From NCBI RefSeq assembly GCF_030297155.1, contig NZ_AP028067.1, positions 1,550,001-1,614,000 of the forward strand: a stretch of 64,000 bases of DNA, in the 5' to 3' direction. A program made the position numbers and the translations under genes. The notes under the pieces were generated by a model, which saw only the letters and a list, made by a program, of their open reading frames with translations, did no database searches and was not told the origin of the DNA. Positions 43,560-52,029 of this stretch are shown one piece after another; the first letter of the stretch is position 1; the number at the start of each line of letters is the position of its first letter. This DNA is from Vibrio sp. FE10 (GTDB lineage Bacteria; Pseudomonadota; Gammaproteobacteria; Enterobacterales; Vibrionaceae).

Positions 43560-43946
43560 TTATAGCAGTTGCATCAACTGGATGTAGTTACCACAGGTAT
43601 CGTCTAATACGGCGATCATCACGCTTCCTGCTTCTCTTGGCGTAATTGAGAACTCAACCCCTAGAGCAACCAATCTTTCGTATTCCGCGTTAACGTCATC
43701 AACAGCAAATGACGTCCAAGGAATACCAGCTTCTTTCAATGAATCTTGGTATTGCTTAGCGGGTTCGAACGCCATTGGCTCAAGCAGCAGTTCAACACCC
43801 GATTGTTCTTGAGGGGACACAACCGTTAACCATTTGTGTTCACCGAGCGGGACTTCTGTCTTCTTGATAAAGCCCAGAATATTGGTATAGAAATCCAGTG
43901 CTTTGTCTTGGTCTTCAACGGGAACACTTGTTACGACGATTTTCAT
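43560..43946 (-). CDS. VOC/glyoxalase superfamily protein
   Basis: 128 aa. VVTSVPVEDQDKALDFYTNILGF and EKEYERLVALGVEFS-like segments with the C-terminal AVLDDTCGNYIQLMQ give one complete VOC unit; Glu/His metal ligands are partly visible (VELLLEPM, HKWLTVVSP). It may be a resistance or lactoylglutathione-lyase-like enzyme. It lies just upstream of the AraC gene, forming a regulator-effector pair. Confidence 0.8.
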   Translation of the reverse strand: MKIVVTSVPVEDQDKALDFYTNILGFIKKTEVPLGEHKWLTVVSPQEQSGVELLLEPMAFEPAKQYQDSLKEAGIPWTSFAVDDVNAEYERLVALGVEFSITPREAGSVMIAVLDDTCGNYIQLMQLL

Positions 43947-44246
43947 TGCGAACTACCTTTAATTGTTGGGAACAGGAAAAGAATAACCAGAAGGCGGTGA
44001 CAATACTTATTCTATATTGCTTTTCTGAAAGTGTAGAGTCGAGCTGTCCTATAGTTCGTACTTTGTTGAGCCCATTCTTTGCACAATAAATAGGGTTCTC
44101 TATAGTTAAAGTTATAACTGTTAAAGCTAGGGCAGTATTGAATTTATCATAAACTCTCTCCACTTCTGGGGACATTAATGTGTGTTCGTTAGGCGAGCCT
44201 TCGCACTCGATTCAATTCATCGCTGCCTTTTTCTGGAGGGCTGCTG
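43947..44246. other. Divergent intergenic region, no gene seen
   Basis: 300 bp between the divergent VOC and channel genes. Short open frames lack ribosome sites. No known operator recognised; GGAGGG at about 44236 serves the downstream gene. Confidence 0.45.
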
Positions 44247-45338
44247 ATGCACAAATTCTTCAAATCGACATTCCGATACAGTGTCACTTCAATCGTTTCT
44301 CTTTTTCTATTCTTCAGTACTTTTGCTTCCTCTGCTCCACTTAAAGTCGGTGTGTACCCGTGTCCGCCCTTTGTTATTAGTTCGATGGAGAGCGAGTGGA
44401 ATGGCTTGAGTATTGAACTTTGGGAACAGATCGCAAAAGAAATGGACGTCGAGTTTACGGTAGAGAATCATAGGTTGGATGAGTTACTCAATGCGATTGA
44501 GACGGAGAAAATCGACATCGGTGTGTCTTGTATTTCAATCACCCCAGAACGCGAGTTGTTCGCTGACTTTTCCCATTCATTTTACGAAACTCATCTTGCC
44601 ATCGCGGTGAAGAAGCAGGGTTATCTTCACACCTTACATGCCATTTTCTTGAACCCCGCATTGTGGCTGATCATTGGTGTCATCGTTTTTATCTCAGGGG
44701 TTATTGGCGCCTTTTTCTACGTATTGGAACACGGCGAGAATGAAAAACTCTATTCGATGAAAAGTCGCACCGGTCGTTGGTTAGAAAGCTTCATACTGGG
44801 CTTGCTGTTCATCACTAGAGGACCATTCAATTACTTTGAGTTTAAGAGCTTAACCGGACGAATTGCCACGGTGTTCATTGGTGTGTTGAGTATGCTTTTC
44901 ATCGCCAGTATTACCGCCGTGTTAGCCAGTAAGCTTACGCTCAGCCAAGGCTCTTCAAATATTAAAGGCGTTAATGATCTTGCGGATGTTGAAGTAGGGG
45001 CAAAAGTCGCGACGACTTCTTCTTTGATGCTCACAAGCTTTGGTATCCGACATAAGAGTTATGTGGATATGCCAAGGCTTTTGGCAGCTTTAGAGGACGG
45101 CGAAGTTGAAGCCATTGTTGCCGACGATGTAGTGCTCAAATATATGATCGGTAACGGCAGAATGACGGGACAATTTGATGACTTGGAGGTGTTGCCTTAT
45201 CAGCTAGAAAAGCAAAACTATGGTTTCATCATTACGGAAAACAATTCGTACGAAGAAGAGATAAACCGCGCGCTGCTGAAAATTCGCGAGTCGCGTAAGT
45301 GGCGTAAAATCTTGGTCGATTACTTTGCGGATCAATAA
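44247..45338 (+). CDS. Prokaryotic ionotropic glutamate receptor-like channel
   Basis: 363 aa. Layout: signal peptide (1-30), S1 half of a periplasmic-binding domain (31-128, with ITPERELFADFSHSF, the ligand-Arg motif), membrane helix (138-160), pore loop (178-200), helix (204-230), S2 half (236-363). The second helix contains SITAVLASKLT, matching the SYTANLAA signature of animal iGluRs. The pore loop reads LLFITRGPFNYF and lacks the TVGYG potassium filter of GluR0. It is probably a ligand-gated channel for an amino acid. No transporter genes adjoin. Confidence 0.82.
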   Translation: MHKFFKSTFRYSVTSIVSLFLFFSTFASSAPLKVGVYPCPPFVISSMESEWNGLSIELWEQIAKEMDVEFTVENHRLDELLNAIETEKIDIGVSCISITPERELFADFSHSFYETHLAIAVKKQGYLHTLHAIFLNPALWLIIGVIVFISGVIGAFFYVLEHGENEKLYSMKSRTGRWLESFILGLLFITRGPFNYFEFKSLTGRIATVFIGVLSMLFIASITAVLASKLTLSQGSSNIKGVNDLADVEVGAKVATTSSLMLTSFGIRHKSYVDMPRLLAALEDGEVEAIVADDVVLKYMIGNGRMTGQFDDLEVLPYQLEKQNYGFIITENNSYEEEINRALLKIRESRKWRKILVDYFADQ

Positions 45339-45380
45339 CCGACATCAGCTGCCGACTTAAGAGATTTCCTAGATCTAGCC

Positions 45381-45584
45381 CTAGAGCTGATCTGACCCAG
45401 AGGCTTTGTTTTTCTTGAAGTACTTGAACGCGGTCCAAACGGCATAAGCCGAAACACCGACAATCAATGCTGAGCGAAGGAGAATAGGCGCATCATGCTC
45501 TAACTGACTAACATGCGGCACGATACTGGCAAACAATCGACTGGTAAAAAGCAGCCCCATTACTAACATAATAACTTTATTCAT
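45381..45584 (-). CDS. Small membrane protein of unknown function
   Basis: 67 aa from MNKVIMLVMG, 5 bp after TAGGTC. Two helices (4-19 and 35-56) connected by SIVPHVSQLEHDAP and ending in a positive tail YFKKNKASG. The length and organisation suggest a holin-sized or auxiliary membrane peptide. Not recognised. It converges on the channel gene. Confidence 0.5.
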   Translation of the reverse strand: MNKVIMLVMGLLFTSRLFASIVPHVSQLEHDAPILLRSALIVGVSAYAVWTAFKYFKKNKASGSDQL

Positions 45585-46047
45585 GTGACCTACCATTCAA
45601 TCTGATGCGTTGCACAGAACAAGTTATGGGCGGGTTAGGCTATTAATGTGGCCAAAACTATTCTGCTCGGAAATAAAAGCATGCGCTTCTCAAACGTAAC
45701 CGTCAACGCGATATCGGCTTAAAGCCAGTAAGCTAAAATTTCGTTTTTGGAAGTCCCCCAGTCCTGTAATTGAAATCAATGAAGTAATTGACGTTAAAGG
45801 GGGATACGCTCAGGCCTAACTAGTTAGCAGCCATCTACCCTAAAGGATACTGTGGTAGGCGATACCATATTTCATCAACGTATTAATTGAGTGGCTGAAT
45901 TGCAGCGAGAGGTCGTTTAAATTGTTCGAGAGAGGGGAGCTACGTGGGAATACAGTGTTGAGGAAGCAGAGTTATCGATACGATGTTGCGGTTTACATGT
46001 CAAATAATGCCACTACAAGGCTGCAGTGGCATTTGAACGATAACAAT
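45585..46047. other. 463-bp intergenic region with possible structured RNA
   Basis: Contains TCCCCC (45754-45759) pairing with GGGGGA (45799-45804) and an inner TAATTGA/TCAATT-type stem, a possible small RNA or remnant. No ORF with a ribosome site. A terminator-like hairpin lies at 46006-46033. Confidence 0.35.
46006..46033 (-). terminator. Terminator-like hairpin after the 48-aa gene
   Basis: AATGCCACT / AGTGGCATT exact stem of 9 bp with a 10-nt loop. On the minus strand it is followed by ATTTGAC, only a weak T-tract. Confidence 0.5.
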
Positions 46048-46194
46048 CTATAACTCTAACAGTTTGGCCAATTCACGCTGTTCCATTAGCTCTTCAATAC
46101 GTTGACGAGTCTTGGGCGTTTCGGCTTGTGCTTTAGTAGACTTGCCAGCTTTTTTACTGCGACTGGTTTTCGCTTTTTCTTTTGGCGTAGTCAT
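46048..46194 (-). CDS. 48-aa small basic protein
   Basis: 48 aa: a Lys-rich half (MTTPKEKAKTSRSKKAGKS) and a helix KTRQRIEELMEQRELAKLLEL. AAGGAAA 5 bp before the ATG supports translation. The helix resembles the small DUF3545/PA3496-type proteins (RRxIEDxLExxxLxxEL), but I would not rely on that. It lies 27 bp downstream of the HU gene on the same strand and is probably co-transcribed; the basic charge would suit nucleoid association. Confidence 0.6.
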   Translation of the reverse strand: MTTPKEKAKTSRSKKAGKSTKAQAETPKTRQRIEELMEQRELAKLLEL

Positions 46195-46221
46195 CGTAAC
46201 TTTCCTTGTTGTATTGCGGTG

Positions 46222-46497
46222 TTAAAGGTTGCATGCCTCTTTTAAAGCTTTACCTGCTTTAAAGGCTGGCGTTTTTGATGCTGAAATTTGAATCTCTTCT
46301 CCAGTTCGTGGGTTACGACCAGTGCGTGCAGCACGAGTGTTCACTTTAAAACTGCCAAATCCAAGGATGGACACATCATCGCCGTTAGCAAGCGTAGTAG
46401 AGATGCCTTCAACGAGAGCATTTAACGCTGTGCCCGCTTGGTCTTTTGAGATGTCTGCAGAAGTCGCGATGTGTTCAACTAATTGAGATTTGTTCAT
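46222..46497 (-). CDS. HU-family nucleoid protein
   Basis: 91 aa. [32 protein letters not shown] and the DNA-binding arm [26 protein letters not shown] are textbook HU; the C-terminus [14 protein letters not shown] is conserved. It is probably a paralog of the main hupA/hupB genes. AGGAATA precedes the ATG. The first of a two-gene unit with the 48-aa basic protein. Confidence 0.9.
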   Translation of the reverse strand: MNKSQLVEHIATSADISKDQAGTALNALVEGISTTLANGDDVSILGFGSFKVNTRAARTGRNPRTGEEIQISASKTPAFKAGKALKEACNL

Positions 46498-46847
46498 AAT
46501 CTATATTCCTTATTGAGTACGGCTGGCGTCTACCTTTAGCACCTAGCTGATACGATCTTATCAATAGCAATTGAGATAATGTCAGTGATTGGGTAGGGCT
46601 TTGTAAAGTAACCAACAAAATCGACTATAAAAGCATCTGTCGGTTCAATCAATGGAATTCGTTGATTATTATGGATTTAAAGTGAGTTACTTGACCTAAT
46701 CTAAGAAAACTGGCCTCGAATTATAAATGTGATTCATTTGATCAATCAAAGATGAAATTCCATCGACCAACCAACGAGAGAGTAAAACGAAAAAGCTCAG
46801 CGAGTGTGCTGAGCTTTTGGTGTGTTTCTAAGGTCGTTCGGTAAGAG
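46498..46847. other. 350-bp intergenic region
   Basis: Upstream region of the HU gene plus the terminator at 46791-46818. No gene or recognised operator. Confidence 0.45.
46791..46818. terminator. Rho-independent terminator
   Basis: AAAAGCTCAGC / GCTGAGCTTTT stem with a 6-nt loop. A-tract and T-tract give bidirectional potential; it ends the VC0807-type gene. Confidence 0.8.
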
Positions 46848-47543
46848 CTACTTGGTAATGAAGATCTGTTCCGTTTCTAATGACGTCATGCCGCGTACTT
46901 GGCGCCAGATGTAGTAGAAAATACCTAACATCATCAGAAGGCTTGGGATAGCGATTGCTGGGTAGCTGTAAAGTGTCAGCTTACCAAGCTCTTCATTGAA
47001 GGCTACTGTGCCTGCTGGGCTGGTGACAATCCAAGTCGCTAGGAAGTAGTTCATCGCAGAAGAGAAGGCGAACGTGCTAGCGAACATGTAGTTTGATGTC
47101 ATTAGGCAACGATCAAACTTCGCTTGGTTGCCAAACTGTCTCAAACGCTCTTCAATCAATGAGATGTTTAATAGTGCCGGAGTGAAGATGACTTTTTGGA
47201 TAAATGGGTAGCGAGTAAACGTAGAGCCAAGTACCGCTAAACCAATTAAGCCGGGGATTAATGCTTCTTTGAGCGCTAACCAACGAGTGTCGAGTTCGAA
47301 GAAACCAATGCCGCCCGTTAATAATACGCTGACAAAGCCCAACGCAGCGATAAAGTTAAACTTCTTGTTGCGGATTAATTCCATACCACCGTAAGCAATA
47401 GGGAAGGCAAGTGCGACAAGCAATGCTAAGCCAGTTCCGAGATGCTCCTCTCCACTGAACTTCATTAGGATGAATGAAGGAAGAAAGACGTTAAAAACGA
47501 CTTCGAAAAGAGGGCTCGATTTTTTGTTTTCTGTATTACTCAT
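46848..47543 (-). CDS. VC0807-family inner membrane protein
   Basis: 231 aa from MSNTENKK; an ATG at 47558 would add five residues. Six hydrophobic segments with the characteristic opening PLFEVVFNVFLPSFILMKFSG and the YPAIAIPSLLMMLGIFYYIWR end. The family, named for V. cholerae VC0807, is widespread in gammaproteobacteria, with no established role. Monocistronic. Confidence 0.75.
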   Translation of the reverse strand: MSNTENKKSSPLFEVVFNVFLPSFILMKFSGEEHLGTGLALLVALAFPIAYGGMELIRNKKFNFIAALGFVSVLLTGGIGFFELDTRWLALKEALIPGLIGLAVLGSTFTRYPFIQKVIFTPALLNISLIEERLRQFGNQAKFDRCLMTSNYMFASTFAFSSAMNYFLATWIVTSPAGTVAFNEELGKLTLYSYPAIAIPSLLMMLGIFYYIWRQVRGMTSLETEQIFITK

Positions 47544-47689
47544 AATTTCTAAATACATTATGTTATGGATTTATTCTCAGGGATTGTTGTTTACCTCGCC
47601 CAAGATGTAAAGCCTTAAGGCTTCATGCTGTGTAACGACATGTGACATCAACGACATCTTTTGGAGTATAAGCGCTTCAATTCTCCGGA

Positions 47690-47725
47690 ATAAATACGCT
47701 AAATACGTCAAATACGCTAAACACG
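47690..47725. repeat. 9-bp tandem repeat x4 abutting a stop codon
   Basis: ATAAATACG, CTAAATACG, TCAAATACG and CTAAACACG run from 47690 directly up to the complement of the old yellow enzyme stop (47726-47728). Confidence 0.8.
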
Positions 47726-48970
47726 TTACGCTCTGCGTTTTTTGAAGGCGTGCCAACCTGCACTTAAGATCGTTTTAACCACGACGCCAAGCGCACTTAA
47801 TCTTGGGTCGGTGTTTTTTCCCGCGGCCATTCGCCACATTTGATGTTCGTACCAAACCAATCCAACCATCGCCATTCTATCTAATGAAGGCTTCCCTGTA
47901 GTAGGGACGGTTAGTGGCACTCCGTATTCTGGATTTTCAATTAACTTATTGGGGAAGTCAGGGTCAACCGCCATGGTTCGAGCTATGCCGATAAAGTCAG
48001 TTGCGGATGTGTTTAACGCGTCATTCATCGCTTGTGCGGTTCGAAAGCCACCAGTGACCACGAGGGGCGTGTTGACCAACTTCCTCGCTTTAACCATGTA
48101 ATCCATAAAGTAGGCCTCACGTTTGAGTGTGCTTGCCTTTATCGGTTCACTTTTGCTCTTAGATCCCATCATCGACGGGCTTTCGTAAGTCCCACCTGAT
48201 ATTTCGATTAAGTCAATTCCGTCTTCGCTCAACGCTTTTACAACCTGCATTGACTCATCTTCCGTGAAGCCACCTTTCATGAAGTCGGCACTGTTAAGCT
48301 TGATACCAACAGGGAAATCATCGCCCACTTCTTTTCGGATACCACGATACACTTCGAGTACGAATCGAAGTCTGTTTTCCAATGAGCCGCCCCATTTATC
48401 GTCGCGTTGGTTGTGCCTTGCCGACAAAAATTGACTGACAAGGTAACCGTGAGCGCCATGGATTTGAACGCCAGTAAAGCCAGCTTGTTTGGCGAGCTTA
48501 GCACTCAGGATGAACTTATTAATAACGTCATGGATCTCGCTATTACTGAGAGCTCTTGGGGTGTTAAAGCCTTTCTCTAATCCTCGGCCTAGTGATATAG
48601 CAGAGGGAGCGACGGGTTCATTGCATAAGAACTTAGGGATCTGTTTACCGGGGTGGTTAAGCTGCATCCATATTTGTGAACCATTTTGCTTTCCGGCGTT
48701 AGCCCATTGACGAAAAACGGTTAAGTCACTTTGCTCATCCAAAACAACGTTTTTCGGTTCACCGAGCGCATTCCTATCGACCATTACGTTACCGGTTATC
48801 GACAAACCAATCCCGCCATTCGCCCAACGTTGATAGAGGTTAACTAAACCGATTGTCGGGTTGTGGTTTTTGTCGCCAAGTTGTTCGCTCATCGCTGATT
48901 TAAACAGGCGGTTCTTAATCACTTGGCCATTGATTAGAGTGAAAGGTTCACTGAGGGTAATAGAGTTCAT
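47726..48970 (-). CDS. Old yellow enzyme family NADH:flavin oxidoreductase
   Basis: 414 aa. FMN TIM barrel: LKNRLFKSAMSE, GNVMVDRNALG, WMQLNHPGKQ, then HGAHGYLVSQFLSARHNQRDDKWGGSLENRLRF, the OYE signature with the His-x-x-His active site, and PLVVTGGFRT plus DFIGIARTMAVDPD. It probably reduces activated alkenes; the native substrate is not predictable. The C-terminus ends KKRRA. Four 9-bp repeats abut the stop. Confidence 0.85.
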   Translation of the reverse strand: MNSITLSEPFTLINGQVIKNRLFKSAMSEQLGDKNHNPTIGLVNLYQRWANGGIGLSITGNVMVDRNALGEPKNVVLDEQSDLTVFRQWANAGKQNGSQIWMQLNHPGKQIPKFLCNEPVAPSAISLGRGLEKGFNTPRALSNSEIHDVINKFILSAKLAKQAGFTGVQIHGAHGYLVSQFLSARHNQRDDKWGGSLENRLRFVLEVYRGIRKEVGDDFPVGIKLNSADFMKGGFTEDESMQVVKALSEDGIDLIEISGGTYESPSMMGSKSKSEPIKASTLKREAYFMDYMVKARKLVNTPLVVTGGFRTAQAMNDALNTSATDFIGIARTMAVDPDFPNKLIENPEYGVPLTVPTTGKPSLDRMAMVGLVWYEHQMWRMAAGKNTDPRLSALGVVVKTILSAGWHAFKKRRA

Positions 48971-49181
48971 GCGGTTTGGCTGCTATGGGCTTTTTATACG
49001 AGGGCTCTAGTATGACCTATTTGGTGGTTCGTTCCGAGAAATACGGCTCCATTGAACCTTATTCTGGCTCTGTTTGGGACTTTATAGGCATTAAGAATGA
49101 TGGGATATTCTCCGCTTAAGCTCTCGCCTTAATAGGATGGAGAGAGCTTAGAGGGAGCCAGAAAGAGACGGTATTAAACTA

Positions 49182-49754
49182 TTACTTGTCGAAGAGTAGA
49201 TTGAAGCTTAGTGGAACCTTATCTGAAATCGCTAGCCCGCCGACGGTTGCTGAAAGCTTGTTTAGATTTTCCGTCGATATCCCAAAATCAGCGCCATTGA
49301 CGATGATGGTTGATGTTGAATTGACCATGATAAAACCTTCAGCCGGAACAACCATAACCGGGAAGTCGATGGTTTTGGTTACGCCATGCAAGGTGACTTC
49401 GGCAGCGATAGACGTATTTTGTGGGTCGCCAGATAGCATTGCAGGGTCAACCTTTCCGGAGATCTTCACTTCAGGGAAAGTCATCGATTCAAAGTAGAGC
49501 TCATTGAGTCGCTGGTCGCGAATCGATACTCCGGTACTCACGCTCTTCAAGTCTAGCAATATGGAAAACTGACCTTCTTCTGTTAGCCCACCGGACAGAG
49601 GTTTTATCGACGCGGGCTCCACAACAAACTGTTTCTTAATGGTTGCGAATGTAACGTTCGATAACTTGGGATCTAACGTGTAGCCCGTTTCTGCAAAAGA
49701 TGGCGCAGAAATGAGGGTACAAAACAGACCGAGCGTAGGTATTAGTTTTTTCAT
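49182..49754 (-). CDS. YceI family periplasmic protein
   Basis: 190 aa. Signal peptide ending SFAETGY, then the YceI lipocalin-like barrel: YTLDPKLSNVTFATIKKQF, LDLKSVSTGVSIRDQRLNELYFES and AEVTLHGVTKTIDFPV. Members bind isoprenoids such as polyprenyl pyrophosphate and are induced by acid or osmotic stress in some species. No cytochrome b561 partner lies beside it. Monocistronic. Confidence 0.88.
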   Translation of the reverse strand: MKKLIPTLGLFCTLISAPSFAETGYTLDPKLSNVTFATIKKQFVVEPASIKPLSGGLTEEGQFSILLDLKSVSTGVSIRDQRLNELYFESMTFPEVKISGKVDPAMLSGDPQNTSIAAEVTLHGVTKTIDFPVMVVPAEGFIMVNSTSTIIVNGADFGISTENLNKLSATVGGLAISDKVPLSFNLLFDK

Positions 49755-49956
49755 AAGTGGTCACCAGATTGATGAATTTACAGGTTTAACGTTATGGAGC
49801 CGTTCGCTTAAAGAACTTCTTTAGCACATCTTTTAGAGCATATATGTTGGAAAAGAAAGATAGATAAAAGCTTAGTCTAGCATTCACCAAATTACCTGAG
49901 GAAGGTAGAGCATCGCCATATTATTGGAACCATGATCGGCTAAGTTACTTGTGTAT

Positions 49957-49984
49957 TTTTAGTTATGTTATAACATAACTAAAA
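49957..49984. promoter_or_regulatory. Zur box (28-bp perfect palindrome)
   Basis: Exact palindrome centred at 49970/49971; the core GTTATGTTATAACATAAC matches the Zur pattern. It lies 72 bp upstream of the DUF1826 ATG. Confidence 0.75.
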
Positions 49985-50055
49985 TCACTCTTGCTGTGAA
50001 TAACGACCGTAGCGGCAAGAGGAAGACGATAAGCATGTATCAAGGAGATGACGTA

Positions 50056-50772
50056 ATGAATGCCGTGTTAACGAAGCCTTTGACAACCAATAGTAATCAG
50101 CCACTTAACATTAGTTCCGCCGTGAGTATCAAGGATCAAGCGAGTCACAAACCATGCTTTCGTGCTTCTGAGCAGCCAACGGTACTGGCCGATATCTATC
50201 AAAGTGATATCAATATTGCGATTTGGCAGCGTACATTTGATGCTGACTTAACAAGTGCCATTGGTGAGTTTATCGCGTCGAATCCAAACTTTAGTAAGTC
50301 TATTAGTCTGTCACCTGACAACGCTTTTGAGAAATTAGAGTTTGCGACAGACGGAACGGCTTCTAAAGCGCTGTTAGAAAACATGGCAGAGCTGGTGGAT
50401 ATGTTCTGTTGCTTGTTCGAACTTGAAGAAGTAGGGCTGCGCCTAGCGGTTCTGAATAAAGCGATGTGTCCTCGTTTCCATTTTGACCAAGTACCTTGCC
50501 GCTTAGTGACGACTTATCATGGTGTCGCGACGCAATGGTTGCCAAACTACGCGGTCGACCGTTCGAAGCTAGGACGAGGAGCCAACGGACAACCCGATTC
50601 TGCTTCAGGCTTATACACTCATGAATCTGATATTCAACAAATGGTGAGTGGTGATGTGGCGTTGCTGAAAGGAGAGAGCTGGAGTGGCAATGAAAATGCG
50701 GGTCTTGTGCACCGTTCTCCCGTTACTTCATCTGACGAGACACGATTATTGCTGACGCTAGATTTCGGCTAA
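50056..50772 (+). CDS. DUF1826 family protein under Zur control
   Basis: 238 aa from the ATG at 50056, 8 bp after a perfect AAGGAG. The family pattern includes IYQSDINIAIWQRTFDADL, MCPRFHFDQVPCRLVTTYHG with Cys and His that could bind zinc, and a GDVALLKGESWSG strand. DUF1826 genes recur in Zur regulons together with COG0523 GTPases; here it is alone with a very good Zur box. Likely helps under zinc starvation; the mechanism is unknown. Confidence 0.82.
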   Translation: MNAVLTKPLTTNSNQPLNISSAVSIKDQASHKPCFRASEQPTVLADIYQSDINIAIWQRTFDADLTSAIGEFIASNPNFSKSISLSPDNAFEKLEFATDGTASKALLENMAELVDMFCCLFELEEVGLRLAVLNKAMCPRFHFDQVPCRLVTTYHGVATQWLPNYAVDRSKLGRGANGQPDSASGLYTHESDIQQMVSGDVALLKGESWSGNENAGLVHRSPVTSSDETRLLLTLDFG

Positions 50773-50782
50773 TAAACTGTTT

Positions 50783-50802
50783 ATGAGATGAGATGAGATG
50801 AG
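50783..50802. repeat. 5-bp tandem repeat x4
   Basis: ATGAG four times in a row, 10 bp after the DUF1826 stop and merging into the terminator stem. Confidence 0.85.
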
Positions 50803-50830
50803 CAAGCGGCTAGGCGCAGCTTGCTCTTAT
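50800..50830. terminator. Terminator-like hairpin between convergent genes
   Basis: GAGCAAGC (50800-50807) pairs with GCTTGCTC (50819-50826), followed by TTATTCG. Between DUF1826 and the convergent VOC gene. Confidence 0.65.
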
Positions 50831-50834
50831 TCGC

Positions 50835-51194
50835 TTAAGCGAAGACGCGGATACGGTGTCCGTCTGGGTCAACAGCAAGAAAGTTGATGCCGTAAACCGA
50901 CTCTTCTGGATCTTGTTCAAACTGAATGCCTTTTTCTTTCCATGCTTGATAAAGATTTTCCAGTGTCTCTTTATCAGCAACAGGCATAGAGAGCTCAGTG
51001 CCGCCGCCCTTGATGTTACTTGCTGGTGTTAGAACGTCAGCCTGCTTTAGGGTGATTTTAACGTTGTCTGCAAAGTCTAGGGCAGCAAAGGTTGGTGATA
51101 GAAGCTTTGGCTCGCAATCAAATGCTTTTGCATAAAAGTCCATGCTCCGATGAATGTCTGCGACATAAAGAACAAATGAATCAATGGTAAACAT
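50835..51194 (-). CDS. VOC family protein
   Basis: 119 aa from the ATG at 51194, 4-5 bp after AGGAGC. One VOC unit: MFTIDSFVLYVADIHRSMDFYAKAFDCEP and the end YGINFLAVDPDGHRIRVFA with His and Arg. It resembles PhnB/bleomycin-resistance-like proteins. It lies downstream of a WYL regulator on the same strand with a TGACA dyad between them, which suggests that the WYL protein controls it. Confidence 0.85.
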   Translation of the reverse strand: MFTIDSFVLYVADIHRSMDFYAKAFDCEPKLLSPTFAALDFADNVKITLKQADVLTPASNIKGGGTELSMPVADKETLENLYQAWKEKGIQFEQDPEESVYGINFLAVDPDGHRIRVFA

Positions 51195-51315
51195 AATAGC
51201 TCCTAGGCTGGTCAATTTGATTTACGATGTTGTTTCTGATTTAACTCGTTTCGTCTCTGGGCAACTTGATTTCCATCGAGTTTGCTCGGGTTGAGAGAAA
51301 TATAACGCGTGCTAG

Positions 51316-51330
51316 TGACAGTTTTTGTCA
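51316..51330. promoter_or_regulatory. TGACA-N5-TGTCA dyad between WYL and VOC genes
   Basis: TGACAGTTTTTGTCA includes the WYL gene stop codon and is 122 bp upstream of the VOC ATG. It is nearly identical to the copy at 198-212 beside the WYL remnant. Confidence 0.5.
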
Positions 51331-52029
51331 GTAGCGAATCACTTTATCTGCAATGCCTTCGATGTTCTGCCAATCTTTGATCAAGTCATGACGCGGGCGC
51401 TGATATCTTTCTTCAAGCATTTTCCATTCTACGATTCTATCGAGCCTGAAATTCCGATACGCATTTCGCGTTTCACACCAAGCGACCAAAACATAGTGTT
51501 GTTCGAATAAGCCAATCAACATCGGCCAAACGATTCTTGAACTCACATTAGCTTTTGCGTCTGTGTAAAGGAGATCAGCTTTGTTCTTTTGCTTAATTGC
51601 CAGTTTGATGTCCGACAGTTCAATAGTTAACTCTGCAACCTCAATGATTGAAGCAACACGCACAATGTCTTCACTGCGTTTGGCTTGATGATCAGCAGGT
51701 AATACCGCAGAAATCTTGGCAATGGCATTTCTAGCCGATTCACTGAATTCCCCATTGGCTTGCTTGGCGACCCATTCAGCGCCAAGCCGTAACGCTTCCA
51801 ATTCTTCCGTTGAAAACATCATTGGTGGGAGAGTGAAGGTGGGTTTCAATTGATAACCCACTCCAGCTTCACCATCAATTTCAGCACCTTGTGCTTGCAG
51901 CGTCACGATGTCTCTATAAATGGTGCGAGTACTCACGTTTAGCTCTTTAGCGAGATGATCGGCAGACACTGGGTATTTATGACAGCGCAATAATTGGAGC
52001 AGATCGAAGAGACGTTGACTTCGGGACAT
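51328..52029 (-). CDS. YafY-type HTH regulator with WYL domain
   Basis: 233 aa. The N-terminal HTH (SRSQRLFDLLQLLRCHKYPVSADHLAKELNVSTRTIYRDIVTLQAQGAEI) and the C-terminal WYL ligand domain (VLVAWCETRNAYRNFRLDRI) are complete. Such regulators control adjacent single effector genes. The VOC gene downstream is the probable target. A decayed paralog of its 3' third lies at 210-425. Confidence 0.88.
   Translation of the reverse strand: MSRSQRLFDLLQLLRCHKYPVSADHLAKELNVSTRTIYRDIVTLQAQGAEIDGEAGVGYQLKPTFTLPPMMFSTEELEALRLGAEWVAKQANGEFSESARNAIAKISAVLPADHQAKRSEDIVRVASIIEVAELTIELSDIKLAIKQKNKADLLYTDAKANVSSRIVWPMLIGLFEQHYVLVAWCETRNAYRNFRLDRIVEWKMLEERYQRPRHDLIKDWQNIEGIADKVIRY

Noticed and set aside
43915..44175. 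86-aa minus-strand ORF upstream of the VOC gene
   Set aside because: Overlaps the VOC start in another frame and lies in its promoter region.
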